Positions 35,452 through 44,115 of a stretch of 44,115 nt of DNA are shown one piece after another. Position 1 is the stretch's first letter, and each line of letters begins with the position of its first letter. Under the pieces are notes generated by a model. It did not search any database. It was not told the origin of the DNA and saw only the letters and a list, made by a program, of their open reading frames with translations. Source of the stretch: Actinomycetota bacterium (GTDB lineage: Bacteria; Actinomycetota; Thermoleophilia; Solirubrobacterales; JACPNS01); the NCBI GenBank assembly GCA_016219715.1, contig JACRKX010000070.1:1-44115 (forward strand), given 5' to 3'. Made by a program: the position numbers and the translations under genes.

Positions 35452-35838
35452 TCAGCGCCCGGGACCGGGGCTATCGGTATCAGTGGGCAACTCGAAGACC
35501 GGGTTTTCGATGATGCCGATCAAATTGCCGAGTGGATCCTCGACCTGTGCGACTCGGATTCCCTCGCCGGTGTCGTTCACGTCGCTGACGATCGTCGCAC
35601 CAAGCGCGACAAGCTCGTCGACGGCCGTGCGAGCGTCGGGCACACCCCAATATGACTGGACGCCGAGTTTCGGGTCGGCGTTCGGATCGAGTCCGAGTTC
35701 GTAGCCGCCCACCTCGTAGCCGACGTAAAACGGTTGGTCGAAGTAGGGATCCTTGCCGAGCATCTTCGTAAACCATGCCTTCGCGGCGTCTAGATCGGGC
35801 GCGGGGTAGATGGTGGTTCGCAGTCCGAGCAGGTGCAT
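35452..35838 (-). CDS. VOC (glyoxalase/dioxygenase) superfamily protein
   Basis: A 128-residue protein with the paired beta-alpha-beta-beta-beta units of the vicinal oxygen chelate fold: LRTTIYPAPDLDAAKAWFTK at the start and VAQVEDPLGNLIGIIENPVF at the end. Members include glyoxalases, dioxygenases and drug-binding proteins; the metal ligand pattern is not clear enough to choose. A good ribosome binding site (AAGGAG, 8 nt) fixes the ATG. It probably follows the amidase gene in one leftward transcript. Confidence 0.85.
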   Translation of the reverse strand: MHLLGLRTTIYPAPDLDAAKAWFTKMLGKDPYFDQPFYVGYEVGGYELGLDPNADPKLGVQSYWGVPDARTAVDELVALGATIVSDVNDTGEGIRVAQVEDPLGNLIGIIENPVFELPTDTDSPGPGR

Positions 35839-35865
35839 CGGCGGGTCTCCTTTTCGAGCGGGTTC

Positions 35866-37296
35866 TCAGTGGGCGGCAAGCGCCGGACGGGCGTCGGTCC
35901 ACGGCCGCTCGCGCTCGATCTGCGCCGCCAGGGACAGCAACAGCCCCTCGCTGTCGGGTGGACCTACGAGCTGCGCCGAAAGCGGCATTCCGTCGGTGGT
36001 GAAGCCGGCCGGGATGCTCGCCGCGGGCTGGCCGGTGTAGTTCCAGAATGCGCTGAAGGCAACGTAGAAGCCGGCCGTGGGCAGGCTGTGGAAGAAGCCT
36101 TTGCCCAGCCACTTGCCGGCGCTGCTGATCGGGCGAGCGATCGTGGGGGTGAGCAGCACGTCGTTGCGCTCGAAGACTGGCTCGATCTTCGCTCGCGCGG
36201 CATCCTCCTGATCGATCGACCACTGTTTCATCCGTTGCGCGAGTTTGCTGCGACCGAGCTTGATGGCCTGTCGCGACCGGCGTGAAAGCTTGCCCTCGTC
36301 GGCGCCGGTCGCATCCTCGGCGATTCCCGTGACGTAGCGCGGCATGAAGCGCGGCAGCAACAGCGGGTAGCGGACCTTCGCGTCGACTACTTCGTGGCCG
36401 AGGCGCGAGAGCAGGTCGCCGACGGCCGCGACGGCGTCGCGCACTTCTCGGTCGACGATCGTGCCCGGTATCGCCGGCGTCATCGACACACCGATCCGCA
36501 GTTTGGGCGGATCTTCGGCGGCAGCTTGGGCGTAGGGCATGTCGGGAGGCATCGCGATGTCGCCGTCGCCGGAAACGTTGCCGGCAACGGCGTCGAGAAA
36601 CAGTGCGCTGTCGGCGACGCCGCGCGTGACGGACCCCTCGACACTCAGCCCCGACCAGTTCTGCGCGCGCGGCATCAGCGAGACCCGGCCGCGCTGGGGC
36701 TTGAGCCCAAACAGCCCGCAGTGCGCGGCAGGCACGCGGATCGAGCCACCGCCATCGCTGGCCACGGCAGCGCCGACGAGGCCGGCGGCAACGGCGGCGG
36801 CGCTACCGCCGCTCGAGCCACCCGGGGCGCGCTCGGGGTTCCAGGGGTTACGTGTGACGCCCCATGTCGGACTGGCGGTGAAGTGCGCGTACATCGCGAA
36901 CTCGGGCAGGTTGGTCGTGCCGATGATGACTGCTCCGGCCGCGCGCAGCCTGCGCACGATCTCCGCGTCGGCCGCCGCGGGCTTGCTGAAGCCACCGGTG
37001 CCGATCGAAGTGACGTGTCCCTCGATGTCGATGTTGTCCTTCACCGCGATCGGCACGCCGAGCAGCGGCGCGCTCTCGCCGGCGTCGAGCCGCTGCTGGG
37101 CGGCCGCAGCTTCGGCGCGGGCACTCTCGGGAAAGACCGCGTTGAAGGCGTTGACCTTCGGATTGAGCCGCTCGATTCGCTCGAGGTACAGCTCGGTGAG
37201 CTGCGGCGCCGTGATCTCGCCGTCGCGCAGCATCTGAGCCTGCCGGACGATGCCCGCGAAGGCGATGTCGAGTGGGTCACCGTTCATCGCCGCCAT
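35866..37296 (-). CDS. Amidase (amidase signature family)
   Basis: A 476-residue enzyme with the amidase-signature triad: lysine in GVPIAVKDNIDIEG, the cis-serine in APGGSSGGSAAAVAAGL and the nucleophile serine in ASDGGGSIRVPAAHCGLFGLK. It is of usual length for the family. It hydrolyses an amide to acid and ammonia; the sequence does not tell the substrate, and it is not GatA, since gatC/gatB are absent and the C-terminus differs. The ATG at 37296 or the one 9 nt downstream could be the start. Divergent from the RidA-like gene. Confidence 0.88.
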   Translation of the reverse strand: MAAMNGDPLDIAFAGIVRQAQMLRDGEITAPQLTELYLERIERLNPKVNAFNAVFPESARAEAAAAQQRLDAGESAPLLGVPIAVKDNIDIEGHVTSIGTGGFSKPAAADAEIVRRLRAAGAVIIGTTNLPEFAMYAHFTASPTWGVTRNPWNPERAPGGSSGGSAAAVAAGLVGAAVASDGGGSIRVPAAHCGLFGLKPQRGRVSLMPRAQNWSGLSVEGSVTRGVADSALFLDAVAGNVSGDGDIAMPPDMPYAQAAAEDPPKLRIGVSMTPAIPGTIVDREVRDAVAAVGDLLSRLGHEVVDAKVRYPLLLPRFMPRYVTGIAEDATGADEGKLSRRSRQAIKLGRSKLAQRMKQWSIDQEDAARAKIEPVFERNDVLLTPTIARPISSAGKWLGKGFFHSLPTAGFYVAFSAFWNYTGQPAASIPAGFTTDGMPLSAQLVGPPDSEGLLLSLAAQIERERPWTDARPALAAH

Positions 37297-37350
37297 CCTA
37301 TGCGGCGCGACTAGGCTCGCGCGTCGGAAAACTTCACGATCGGGGGAATC

Positions 37351-37746
37351 ATGAGCCGCACCAACATCTCTTCGGGGTCAGACTGGGAGCCGATCATCGG
37401 CTACTCGCGTGCAGTCGTCGTCGGTGACTACGTACATGTTTCGGGCACTACGGCGACGGGCGATGACGGAGCGGTCGTGGGCTCCGGCGATCCGGCCGCG
37501 CAGACCGCCCAGGCGCTGAAGAACATCGAGGCGGCGCTGGCCAAGGCGGGCGCCACGCTGGCCCAGGTAGTTCGCACCCGCATGTTCGTTACCGACATCT
37601 CCCGCTGGGAGGACTCGCCGCGCCAGGCTGCGAGGCCCTCCTGTATGGCAACGATGGCGATCAACAGTCCGACCACGGGGTCGAGCCACCAGGCGCCAAA
37701 CAGCGCGTTGCCCAGCAGTCCGACGAGTAGCGCAGCCGCCAGGTAG
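37351..37746 (+). pseudogene. RidA-like gene truncated and fused to antisense transporter sequence
   Basis: The first 88 residues are clearly RidA/YjgF family: [56 protein letters not shown] RidA protein should continue with a VGRAHGE-like segment, the P-A-T-T-M-V-E strand and the catalytic arginine. Instead, from about 37615 the reading continues through the reverse strand of the neighbouring transporter gene, giving a meaningless serine-rich tail to 131 residues. The arginine that deaminates imine intermediates is therefore lost and the product is probably inactive. The start is well supported (GGGGGA before ATG). Confidence 0.8.
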
Positions 37747-38264
37747 GCACAGAGCATGTTTTGACGGCCTTCTCCCTTGGTCGCCGGCGAGCCAAGCTGT
37801 TCGGCGAGCCGCTGCTTGGCGAGGCCGAGGTAGGGCATCACGACCATGCTCGACGCGGCCAGCGCGATGCCGACCAGGCTGACGTCGGGCCGTTCGCCCC
37901 CCATCAGGTCGCGCAGCGATTCGAAGCCGACGTAAGGGGCGAGCAGGAAGAACTGCAACGCGACGAGCTGCTGCGCCCGGCGTTCGGCCACTTCGCTGTG
38001 AATGCGGTGACCGGTGAAGCGCCAGATGATCACGGCGCTCGCGAAGCCTTCGATGGCGGAGTCGATGCCGAACCCGATCAGCGCGATCGATCCCGCTACG
38101 AGCCCGGCAGCGATCGCGATGCCGCCTTCTAGGGCCATGTAGCCGAGGCTGAACCACGACAGCTTGCGCACTCTGCGCGCGGCGCGTAACCGGTCATCCG
38201 AAGTGTGCGGCGATGCGACCCTGAAGGTCTGTGGCATCTCCGCGATAGGAGCGTCGGCGCTCAT
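37428..38264 (-). CDS. CDF-like cation transporter with aberrant C-terminal tail
   Basis: Residues 1-215 match the compact actinobacterial cation-diffusion-facilitator group: [50 protein letters not shown]-type segment [20 protein letters not shown] and [20 protein letters not shown], with about five to six membrane helices. The family normally ends just after AAWRGE; here about 60 further residues are read from the reverse strand of the RidA-like gene. The transporter core is thus nearly complete and may work. It overlaps the preceding ArsR gene by 4 nt (ATGA), so metal (or other) efflux under ArsR control is likely. Confidence 0.82.
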   Translation of the reverse strand: MSADAPIAEMPQTFRVASPHTSDDRLRAARRVRKLSWFSLGYMALEGGIAIAAGLVAGSIALIGFGIDSAIEGFASAVIIWRFTGHRIHSEVAERRAQQLVALQFFLLAPYVGFESLRDLMGGERPDVSLVGIALAASSMVVMPYLGLAKQRLAEQLGSPATKGEGRQNMLCAYLAAALLVGLLGNALFGAWWLDPVVGLLIAIVAIQEGLAAWRGESSQREMSVTNMRVRTTWASVAPALASAASMFFSAWAVCAAGSPEPTTAPSSPVAVVPETCT

Positions 38265-38626
38265 CGGGAATCCGCCCTCGCCGGCTCGGCGGGCAGTGCG
38301 GCGGTGACCAGTTCACGGCCGCGCGACGTCAACGAGTACATCACCATCTTGCCATCGCGCCGCGATTCGGCCAGGCCCGCGGCGCGCAAGATTCGAGCGT
38401 GATGCGACGCAACCTTGTCGGACTGCTCGACGATCCAGGCGATGTCGCAGACACACAGCTCATCGCCTTCGCGTAGTGCAATCGCGATCCGCAATCGCGT
38501 GGGATCGGCTAGTGCCTTGGCGGCAGCCGCGGCACGCGCCAGGGCGTCGTCGGCCGGGGCCTGGGATCGCAGGCGCTCGGCCTTTGGCAGGTCGAGACAG
38601 AGCAGGTCGCATGCGGAGTCGTCCAT
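38261..38626 (-). CDS. ArsR/SmtB-family metal-sensing repressor, CadC-like
   Basis: A 121-residue winged-helix repressor. Cysteines sit at 6, 10, 58 and 60 (CDLLC near the N-terminus and ELCVCDIA in the alpha3 region). This is the pattern of the CadC alpha3N soft-metal site (Cd, Pb, Zn), which uses cysteines at nearly identical numbers. DNA-binding helix: SDKVASHHARILRAAGL; wing: SRRDGKMVMYSL. It should repress its own operon with the downstream CDF-like transporter until metal binds. A perfect inverted repeat lies 9 bp upstream of the start. Confidence 0.9.
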   Translation of the reverse strand: MDDSACDLLCLDLPKAERLRSQAPADDALARAAAAAKALADPTRLRIAIALREGDELCVCDIAWIVEQSDKVASHHARILRAAGLAESRRDGKMVMYSLTSRGRELVTAALPAEPARADSR

Positions 38627-38634
38627 GGATTCAT

Positions 38635-38658
38635 TCTAACATTCGTTGGAATGTTAGA
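38635..38658. promoter_or_regulatory. Operator palindrome of the ArsR-transporter operon
   Basis: TCTAACATTC and GAATGTTAGA, a perfect 10-bp inverted repeat around GTTG, just upstream of the ArsR start. Size, spacing and AT content fit ArsR/SmtB operators (imperfect 12-2-12 type). Autoregulation is therefore likely. Confidence 0.8.
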
Positions 38659-38665
38659 TTTGATC

Positions 38666-38701
38666 GGCCGTTCGGGCCGTTCGGGCCGTTCGGGCCGTTC
38701 G
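38666..38701. repeat. Four tandem copies of GGCCGTTCG
   Basis: Exact 9-bp units back to back, followed by GGCCGGCCG. They lie directly upstream of the operator of the ArsR operon and 65 bp past the stop of the methyltransferase gene. Copy number is likely to vary by slippage. No gene is encoded here. Confidence 0.9.
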
Positions 38702-38765
38702 GGCCGGCCGGTCGCCGACCCGCGGCTCCCGCCGCAAGCCTCTCCTTTCTACAGCTGAGCTCTCC

Positions 38766-39380
38766 CTACCGTTCGAGCCGCGCGAAGTACCCGACCGCCG
38801 GGCCATGGCGTAGGAATCCTCCGAGGCCGGCCTGTGCGGTCTCGGCCGCGAGCTTTCCGGGACTGACCCAGTGTGGATCGCCGAAGAGTTCGCCGACGAC
38901 CAGCCGTCCGCCAGGCCGTAGCACGCGTGCGATCTCGCGCAGAGCGGCGTCTCGGTCGGGGATCTCGCCGAGCACAGTCGTCAAGTAGACGGCGTCGAAG
39001 GCCGCGTCGGAATACAAAAGCTCCCGTGCATCACCCTGCGCGGGGTGGATGTTGCTCAATCCGGCCTCGGTCGCGCGGCGCATCGTGTGGTCGAGCATCT
39101 CCTGCTGGAGGTCGAATATGTCCAGTCGACCTTGCTCGCCGATCCAGTCGGCGACATGCAGCGTGTAGTAGCCGGTGCCCGGACCGATCTCGAGCACGCG
39201 CTCCCCCGGTTGCGGCGCCAGAACTTCGCGCAGGCGATCGCGCGTGATCAGTGGGTGCGGAGCCTCGACCCAGAACCGCTGGCCGTAGGGGCAGGCCGAC
39301 GGGTTCTTTCGCCACCAGAGCGCCGCACCGACGATTGCGGCGCCGAGCAACAAAGCTGCTGATTTGGCGCGAAATCTCAC
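38766..39380 (-). CDS. Membrane-anchored class I methyltransferase
   Basis: A 204-residue protein with one N-terminal membrane helix (AALLLGAAIVGAALWW) followed by a short segment RFWVEAPHPLITRDRLREVL and a standard SAM-binding fold: VLEIGPGTGYYTLHVADWIG, FDLQQEML, a GDARELLY turn, LGEIPDRDAALREIARVLRP, GGRLVVGE. Similar UbiE-like proteins act on lipids or quinones at the membrane; the substrate is not known. The start ATG is at 39380. Its operon relation is unclear; it reads away from the helicase leader. Confidence 0.82.
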   Translation of the reverse strand: MRFRAKSAALLLGAAIVGAALWWRKNPSACPYGQRFWVEAPHPLITRDRLREVLAPQPGERVLEIGPGTGYYTLHVADWIGEQGRLDIFDLQQEMLDHTMRRATEAGLSNIHPAQGDARELLYSDAAFDAVYLTTVLGEIPDRDAALREIARVLRPGGRLVVGELFGDPHWVSPGKLAAETAQAGLGGFLRHGPAVGYFARLER

Positions 39381-39709
39381 TGGTCGTCTACTCTATTGCT
39401 TACGGCGAGCGCGAAGGCGTGCGACGGCGCTGCACGAATAGTGCAGTAAGCCAGTCAGCATCCCAGCGCCAACCACACTTCTCAGCTTCGTTGATCGATG
39501 GTCAACTCCGGTTGGTACGTGGCTCGCCCGGTGACACTCGCGAGATTTCAATCGACGGGCGTCAGCATCAGTAAATGTCAGCGCCAGTCAACACTCGCGA
39601 GAGTGACAAAGCACACGATTGGGAAGTTCGTGTCATCGAAGCCGCGCGAAATCATTCGGCGCGGCGGCCCTCACGATGAGGGTCCAAACACAAAGGCTTT
39701 TACATACAC
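39381..39709 (+). promoter_or_regulatory. Long structured leader upstream of the DEAD-box helicase gene
   Basis: A 329-bp gene-free stretch. It contains hairpins CTGCAC-GAATA-GTGCAG (39430-39446), CACTC-GCGA-GAGTG (39592-39605), GCCGCGC/GCGCGGC (39641-39665) and GGCCCTCA-CGA-TGAGGGTCC (39666-39684), and the direct repeat ACACTCGCGAG (39534-39544, 39591-39601). The last 25 bases before the ATG are A/T-rich and unstructured. No promoter hexamers are certain. Long structured leaders controlling helicase level, often with temperature, are known for DEAD-box RNA helicases; such a role here is inferred. Confidence 0.5.
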
Positions 39710-40969
<1,260 letters not shown>

Positions 40970-40981
40970 TCAGCGGCGCTT

Positions 40982-41005
40982 ACCGGCCGGCGCTTGCCGG
41001 CCGGT
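40982..41005. terminator. Bidirectional hairpin between convergent genes
   Basis: Perfect 10-bp stem ACCGGCCGGC/GCCGGCCGGT with a GCTT loop, 12 nt past the helicase stop. A second hairpin GCCGGCC-GTCTA-GGCCGGC (41030-41048) spans the stop of the opposite gene. There are no T runs, so these may act as RNA-end stabilisers or GC-type terminators. Confidence 0.6.
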
Positions 41006-41038
41006 GGTCGCGGCAATCGTGCTGTGTCTGCCGGCCGT

Positions 41039-41884
41039 CTAGGCCGGCACGCGCGCCAAGTGTGCGATCGCGCGAGCGGCGCGGCCCTGCCAATCGAGCA
41101 TCTTGTCGAGCTCGGGGGCGTCGTAGTGACCGCTTTCGACGAGCCAGAAGACGTTGTCGTAATAGCGGATGTCCGGGATCTCGAACGTACCCCGCACCAG
41201 CGCGTCGATCGTCGGCGGATCGAAGACCCGGCGGATCCAGATGTCGTCGGCGTGGTCGTGGATCTCCAGATCGAAGGTCTTGTTGAAATCGATGCTCTCG
41301 AGTTCGACGCCGCGCTGTGAGGAAACGGCCGCGTCGATCTTGTCGAACACCCGCAGGCGGTTGAAGACATCGCGCCGGCCGAATGACATGCTGGCGATCG
41401 GCAACCGCGGACCCTCGATGCAGAAGATCTTGTACGGGTGCTCGGTCTCGCTGCTGCCGCCCTTGCTGTTCTGCTGTTTGGTCCAGTAGCTGAAGTTGTA
41501 GAGCACCGTGTTGAGGCCGTTCATTGGGCCATGGATGGCGTCGCTGCTGCGCTGGCGGTGGCCGCTGTTGGCGTACGGGCCGTTGGCGGGCTCGAAGGTT
41601 TCGATCACCACGCAGCCGTGCTCGGAGCACCAGTCGGCGCGGAAGGCGTCTTCGGCGTTCTCGCTGGCGGTGGTGCGGCGGATTATGTACTGCACGGCAA
41701 GGCCGACCATGCCGCCGCCCGCCACTCCGGCGACGATCGCGTCGAGACGGCCGTCGCTGAAACCGCCGCCGATCGCGGCGCCGATCGCCGCGCCGAGCAG
41801 CATCAGCGGGATCAGCCACTTCTTGTACTTGCGGTCTGAGGCCTCGCGCGCTTCGTCGAGGTACTGCTGGTAGGGGCGGGGCAT
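41039..41884 (-). CDS. LemA-associated membrane protein (DUF3137-like)
   Basis: A 281-residue protein: a short N-terminus (YQQYLDEAREASDRKYKKWL), two close hydrophobic segments with glycine-zipper character (LIPLMLLGAAIGAAIGGGF; AIVAGVAGGGMVGLAVQYII) and a soluble domain of about 200 residues without known catalytic residues. The layout and its position directly after lemA resemble the DUF3137-type proteins that often accompany LemA. Its ATG overlaps the lemA stop by one base, so both proteins are made together and may form a membrane complex. Function unknown. Confidence 0.7.
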   Translation of the reverse strand: MPRPYQQYLDEAREASDRKYKKWLIPLMLLGAAIGAAIGGGFSDGRLDAIVAGVAGGGMVGLAVQYIIRRTTASENAEDAFRADWCSEHGCVVIETFEPANGPYANSGHRQRSSDAIHGPMNGLNTVLYNFSYWTKQQNSKGGSSETEHPYKIFCIEGPRLPIASMSFGRRDVFNRLRVFDKIDAAVSSQRGVELESIDFNKTFDLEIHDHADDIWIRRVFDPPTIDALVRGTFEIPDIRYYDNVFWLVESGHYDAPELDKMLDWQGRAARAIAHLARVPA

Positions 41885-42435
41885 CAGAAGGAGACAGCCG
41901 CGGGGGCGCCCTCGCCGGCTGGCAACTCGAAGTACTCGCGCGCCGCGAAGCCGAACGGTTTTGCCACGAGCATGCCGGGAAACGACTGGATGCGGTCGTT
42001 GTAGTGGCGCGCGTTGGCGTTGTAGATGTTGCGCGCGGCGGCGATCTGGTTTTCGAGGTGCGAAAGCTCGTTCTGCAGCTGGAGGAAGTTGTCGCTGGCC
42101 TTCAGGTCGGGGTATGCCTCGGCGACGGCGAACAGCCGCGACGTCGGTGCGGTCAGCGCGGCCTCCGCGGCTGCCGCCTCACGCGGGCCGCGCGCGCCAG
42201 ACGCGGCCGCTCGTGCGTCGGTCGCGGCCTGCAGCGCATCCCGCTCGTGTACGGCGTAGCCCTTCACCGACTCGATCAGGTTGCCGACGAGATCGTGGCG
42301 CCGTTTGAGCTGGACGTCGATGCCGGACCACGACTCGTCGACTGTGTTGCGCGCTCGGACCAGCCCGTTGTAGAGAAGTACGAGCACGAGCAGCAGAAAG
42401 GCCACCACGCCGATCGCAATGTAGACGGCGGTCAT
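41884..42435 (-). CDS. lemA: LemA family protein
   Basis: A 183-residue protein of usual length. It has one N-terminal membrane helix ([20 protein letters not shown]) and the long helical LemA domain: [77 protein letters not shown] and the final [20 protein letters not shown]. LemA proteins are widespread membrane proteins whose role is poorly known. Co-translated with the following gene. Confidence 0.93.
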   Translation of the reverse strand: MTAVYIAIGVVAFLLLVLVLLYNGLVRARNTVDESWSGIDVQLKRRHDLVGNLIESVKGYAVHERDALQAATDARAAASGARGPREAAAAEAALTAPTSRLFAVAEAYPDLKASDNFLQLQNELSHLENQIAAARNIYNANARHYNDRIQSFPGMLVAKPFGFAAREYFELPAGEGAPAAVSF

Positions 42436-42569
42436 GCAGCGATACTACGGATCGGCGGTCGGGAAAAGATCGGGGGTTTTTCCGCAGGTCAAGGTCGTGC
42501 CGGCACCGTTACGATCGACTGACGGCCGGAGTCGCCGGCAACCGGCCAACTATTCAGGGAGGCAGTTCG

Positions 42570-43931
42570 ATGTCAGACGTACCGCACAAGATCCTGCTCG
42601 ACGAGTCGGAGATGCCGACCCAGTGGTACAACATCGTCGCCGACTTGCCTGAGCCCCCGCCGCCACCGTTGCATCCCGGCACGCACGAACCGATCGGCCC
42701 CGAGGACCTCGCTCCACTTTTTCCGATGGCGATCATCGAGCAGGAGGTCTCGGCCGAGCGCTACATCGACATCCCAGGCGAGGTGCTCGACATCTACCGG
42801 ATCTGGCGCCCGTCGCCGCTGTTCCGCGCGACGCGGCTCGAAAAGGCGCTCGACACGCCGGCACGCATCTATTACAAGTACGAAGGCGTCAGCCCGGCCG
42901 GCTCGCACAAGACCAACACCTCAGTGCCGCAGGCCTATTACAACCACGCCGAGGGCGTCAAGCGACTGACGACCGAGACCGGCGCGGGCCAGTGGGGCAG
43001 CGCGCTCGCTTTCGCGACTGCGCAGTACGGCATGGAGTGCGAGGTCTGGCAGGTCGCCGCCTCGTACCGCCAGAAGCCGTATCGCAAGACGATGATGGAG
43101 ATCTGGGGCGCGACGGTGCATCCCAGCCCGAGCGACGTCACCGAGTATGGCCGCAAGCTGCTGGCCGAGGACCCGGATCAGCCGGGCAGTCTCGGCATCG
43201 CGATCAGCGAGGCCGTCGAGGCGGCGGTCGCCGATTCGCACACGCGCTACTCGCTTGGCAGCGTGCTCAACCATGTCCTGATGCACCAGACGATCATCGG
43301 CGAGGAGGCGCTGCTGCAACTCGCGAGGGCCGGCGAGACGCCCGACGTGCTGGTCGGCTGCACGGGAGGCGGCAGCAACTTCGGCGGGCTGGCCTTTCCG
43401 TTCCTGCGCGAGAAACTCGCCGGCAAGATGGACCCGGTGATCCGCTGCGTCGAACCGGCCGCCTGTCCCACGCTGACGAAGGGCGAGTACCGCTACGACT
43501 TCGGTGACAGCGCCGGCATGACGCCGCTGGTCAAGATGCACACACTCGGTCACAGTTTCATCCCGGAGCCGATTCACGCCGGTGGGCTGCGCTACCACGG
43601 CATGGCTCCGCTTGTAAGCCACGTCTACGAGCTCGGCCTGGCCGAGGCGATCGCGATTCCGCAGAAGGAGTGCTTCGAGGCAGCGATTCAGTTCGCGCGT
43701 TGCGAAGGCATAGTGCCCGCGCCCGAGCCGACGCATGCGCTGGCGGCTGCGGTACGCGAAGCCTTGGCCTGCAAGGAGAGCGGTGAGGAGAAGGTCATCC
43801 TCACGGCGCTCTGCGGCCATGGTCACCTTGACCTGGCGGCCTACGACTCATTCCTCCACGGCCAGATGAACGATGTCGAGCTGACCGACGAGATGATCGC
43901 CGGATCGCTGGAGCTCGTGCCGAGTCTCTAG
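42570..43931 (+). CDS. trpB2: Tryptophan synthase beta-like, TrpB2 type
   Basis: A 453-residue PLP enzyme, longer than ordinary TrpB (about 400) because of the N-terminal extension typical of TrpB2. Markers: [33 protein letters not shown] (PLP lysine K114, catalytic E105), the phosphate-binding [11 protein letters not shown] and a C-terminal [11 protein letters not shown]. It joins indole and serine to give tryptophan without needing a tight alpha subunit; no trpA or other trp gene is near, so it likely salvages indole. The ATG is preceded by GGGAGG at good spacing. Confidence 0.93.
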   Translation: MSDVPHKILLDESEMPTQWYNIVADLPEPPPPPLHPGTHEPIGPEDLAPLFPMAIIEQEVSAERYIDIPGEVLDIYRIWRPSPLFRATRLEKALDTPARIYYKYEGVSPAGSHKTNTSVPQAYYNHAEGVKRLTTETGAGQWGSALAFATAQYGMECEVWQVAASYRQKPYRKTMMEIWGATVHPSPSDVTEYGRKLLAEDPDQPGSLGIAISEAVEAAVADSHTRYSLGSVLNHVLMHQTIIGEEALLQLARAGETPDVLVGCTGGGSNFGGLAFPFLREKLAGKMDPVIRCVEPAACPTLTKGEYRYDFGDSAGMTPLVKMHTLGHSFIPEPIHAGGLRYHGMAPLVSHVYELGLAEAIAIPQKECFEAAIQFARCEGIVPAPEPTHALAAAVREALACKESGEEKVILTALCGHGHLDLAAYDSFLHGQMNDVELTDEMIAGSLELVPSL

Positions 43932-43975
43932 GCCGGTCGCGCCCCGTGGCGCGGTACGATCAAAACTTAGGTCTT

Positions 43976-44115
43976 ATGAAGGAACAAGCCAATCCAATCG
44001 TCGTTCCCTGCCGGGGCGTTTCTGCCACCGGCAAGTTGACAGTCGACGTGGCCGGTGAACTCGAACGCCTGGGCGCCGATGTCAGCGATGCGGACAAGGT
44101 GCCGACCGGCGCCGG
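43976..44115 (+). CDS. Start of an unidentified gene (possible zinc-binding/DGC-type protein)
   Basis: The ATG at 43976 opens a frame that runs off the right edge after 46 codons. It begins MKEQANPIVVPCRGVSATGK, then LTVDVAGELERLGADVSD. The cysteine near residue 12, followed by a small-residue loop and an amphipathic helix, resembles the N-terminus of putative zinc-binding DGC-domain proteins, but this is too short for a firm call. It lies 44 bp past trpB2 on the same strand and may be co-transcribed. Confidence 0.5.
   Translation, partial: MKEQANPIVVPCRGVSATGKLTVDVAGELERLGADVSDADKVPTGA

Noticed and set aside
35641-35660. Third copy of the leader motif CTGGACGCCG
   Set aside because: It is a partial match inside the VOC gene coding region, not in a leader, so probably chance.
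39534-39605. Pair of ACACTCGCGAG repeats as an attachment site
   Set aside because: There is no integrase or tRNA next to it, and the core CTCGCGAG is a simple palindrome.

Overview
The window looks like chromosomal DNA of a high-GC actinobacterium, most likely class Thermoleophilia (Solirubrobacterales type). The best pointer is the protein at 13498-14256: its start (MRR-TFAN-VS-LALF-ALGG-WAAATLP followed by NSVG-KQIKKNAVTNAKI) is a secreted-protein signature I associate with that class. A methylmalonyl-CoA mutase large subunit without its B12 domain, a deazaflavin (F420)-type nitroreductase and proteins with HYR-like repeats fit the same group. I see no phage, IS or CRISPR structure. One tRNA gene, tRNA-Gln(UUG), is present.

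Layout. 1-7230: two paralogous, leftward-reading, very large secreted repeat proteins; the first runs off the left edge. Each has its own sigma70-like promoter, and the two leaders share a 12-nt motif. 7306-13385: propionate/methylmalonate enzymes (pccB and a methylmalonyl-CoA mutase subunit) interleaved with a NaChBac-type ion channel, an SRPBCC-like protein with an acidic tail, a small membrane protein and a frameshifted SRPBCC gene. 13498-15787: a Thermoleophilia-type secreted protein and a proline-rich membrane protein. 15852-23104: surface polysaccharide genes (UDP-xylose synthase, polyprenyl-phosphate sugar transferase, methyltransferase, O-antigen ligase/polymerase, GT4 glycosyltransferase). 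23127-26059: haloalkane dehalogenase-like hydrolase and a secreted GH5 enzyme. 26076-29328: prs-glmU operon and a divergent flavodoxin-fold reductase.

29338-33932 holds the most unusual locus: two divergent, homologous genes, each encoding a duplicated membrane-GGDEF unit (membrane block, GGDEF, second membrane block, second GGDEF). In each protein only the second GGDEF has an RxxD inhibitory site. In the rightward gene that second domain is broken exactly at its RRGGDEF signature by a 5-bp tandem duplication. Cyclic-di-GMP made here could plausibly tune the nearby polysaccharide genes, but that is inference.

33973-38658: tRNA-Gln, a hydrolase coupled to a DDN-family reductase, a VOC protein, an amidase, a truncated RidA gene fused tail-to-tail to a CDF-like transporter gene, and a CadC-like ArsR repressor with a perfect 10+10 bp operator palindrome. 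38766-44115: membrane-anchored methyltransferase, a 329-bp structured leader before a DEAD-box helicase, a lemA pair, a TrpB2-type tryptophan synthase beta and the start of a further gene. Three coding disruptions (near 11550, 33670 and 37615) may be real decay or assembly errors; raw reads are needed to decide.
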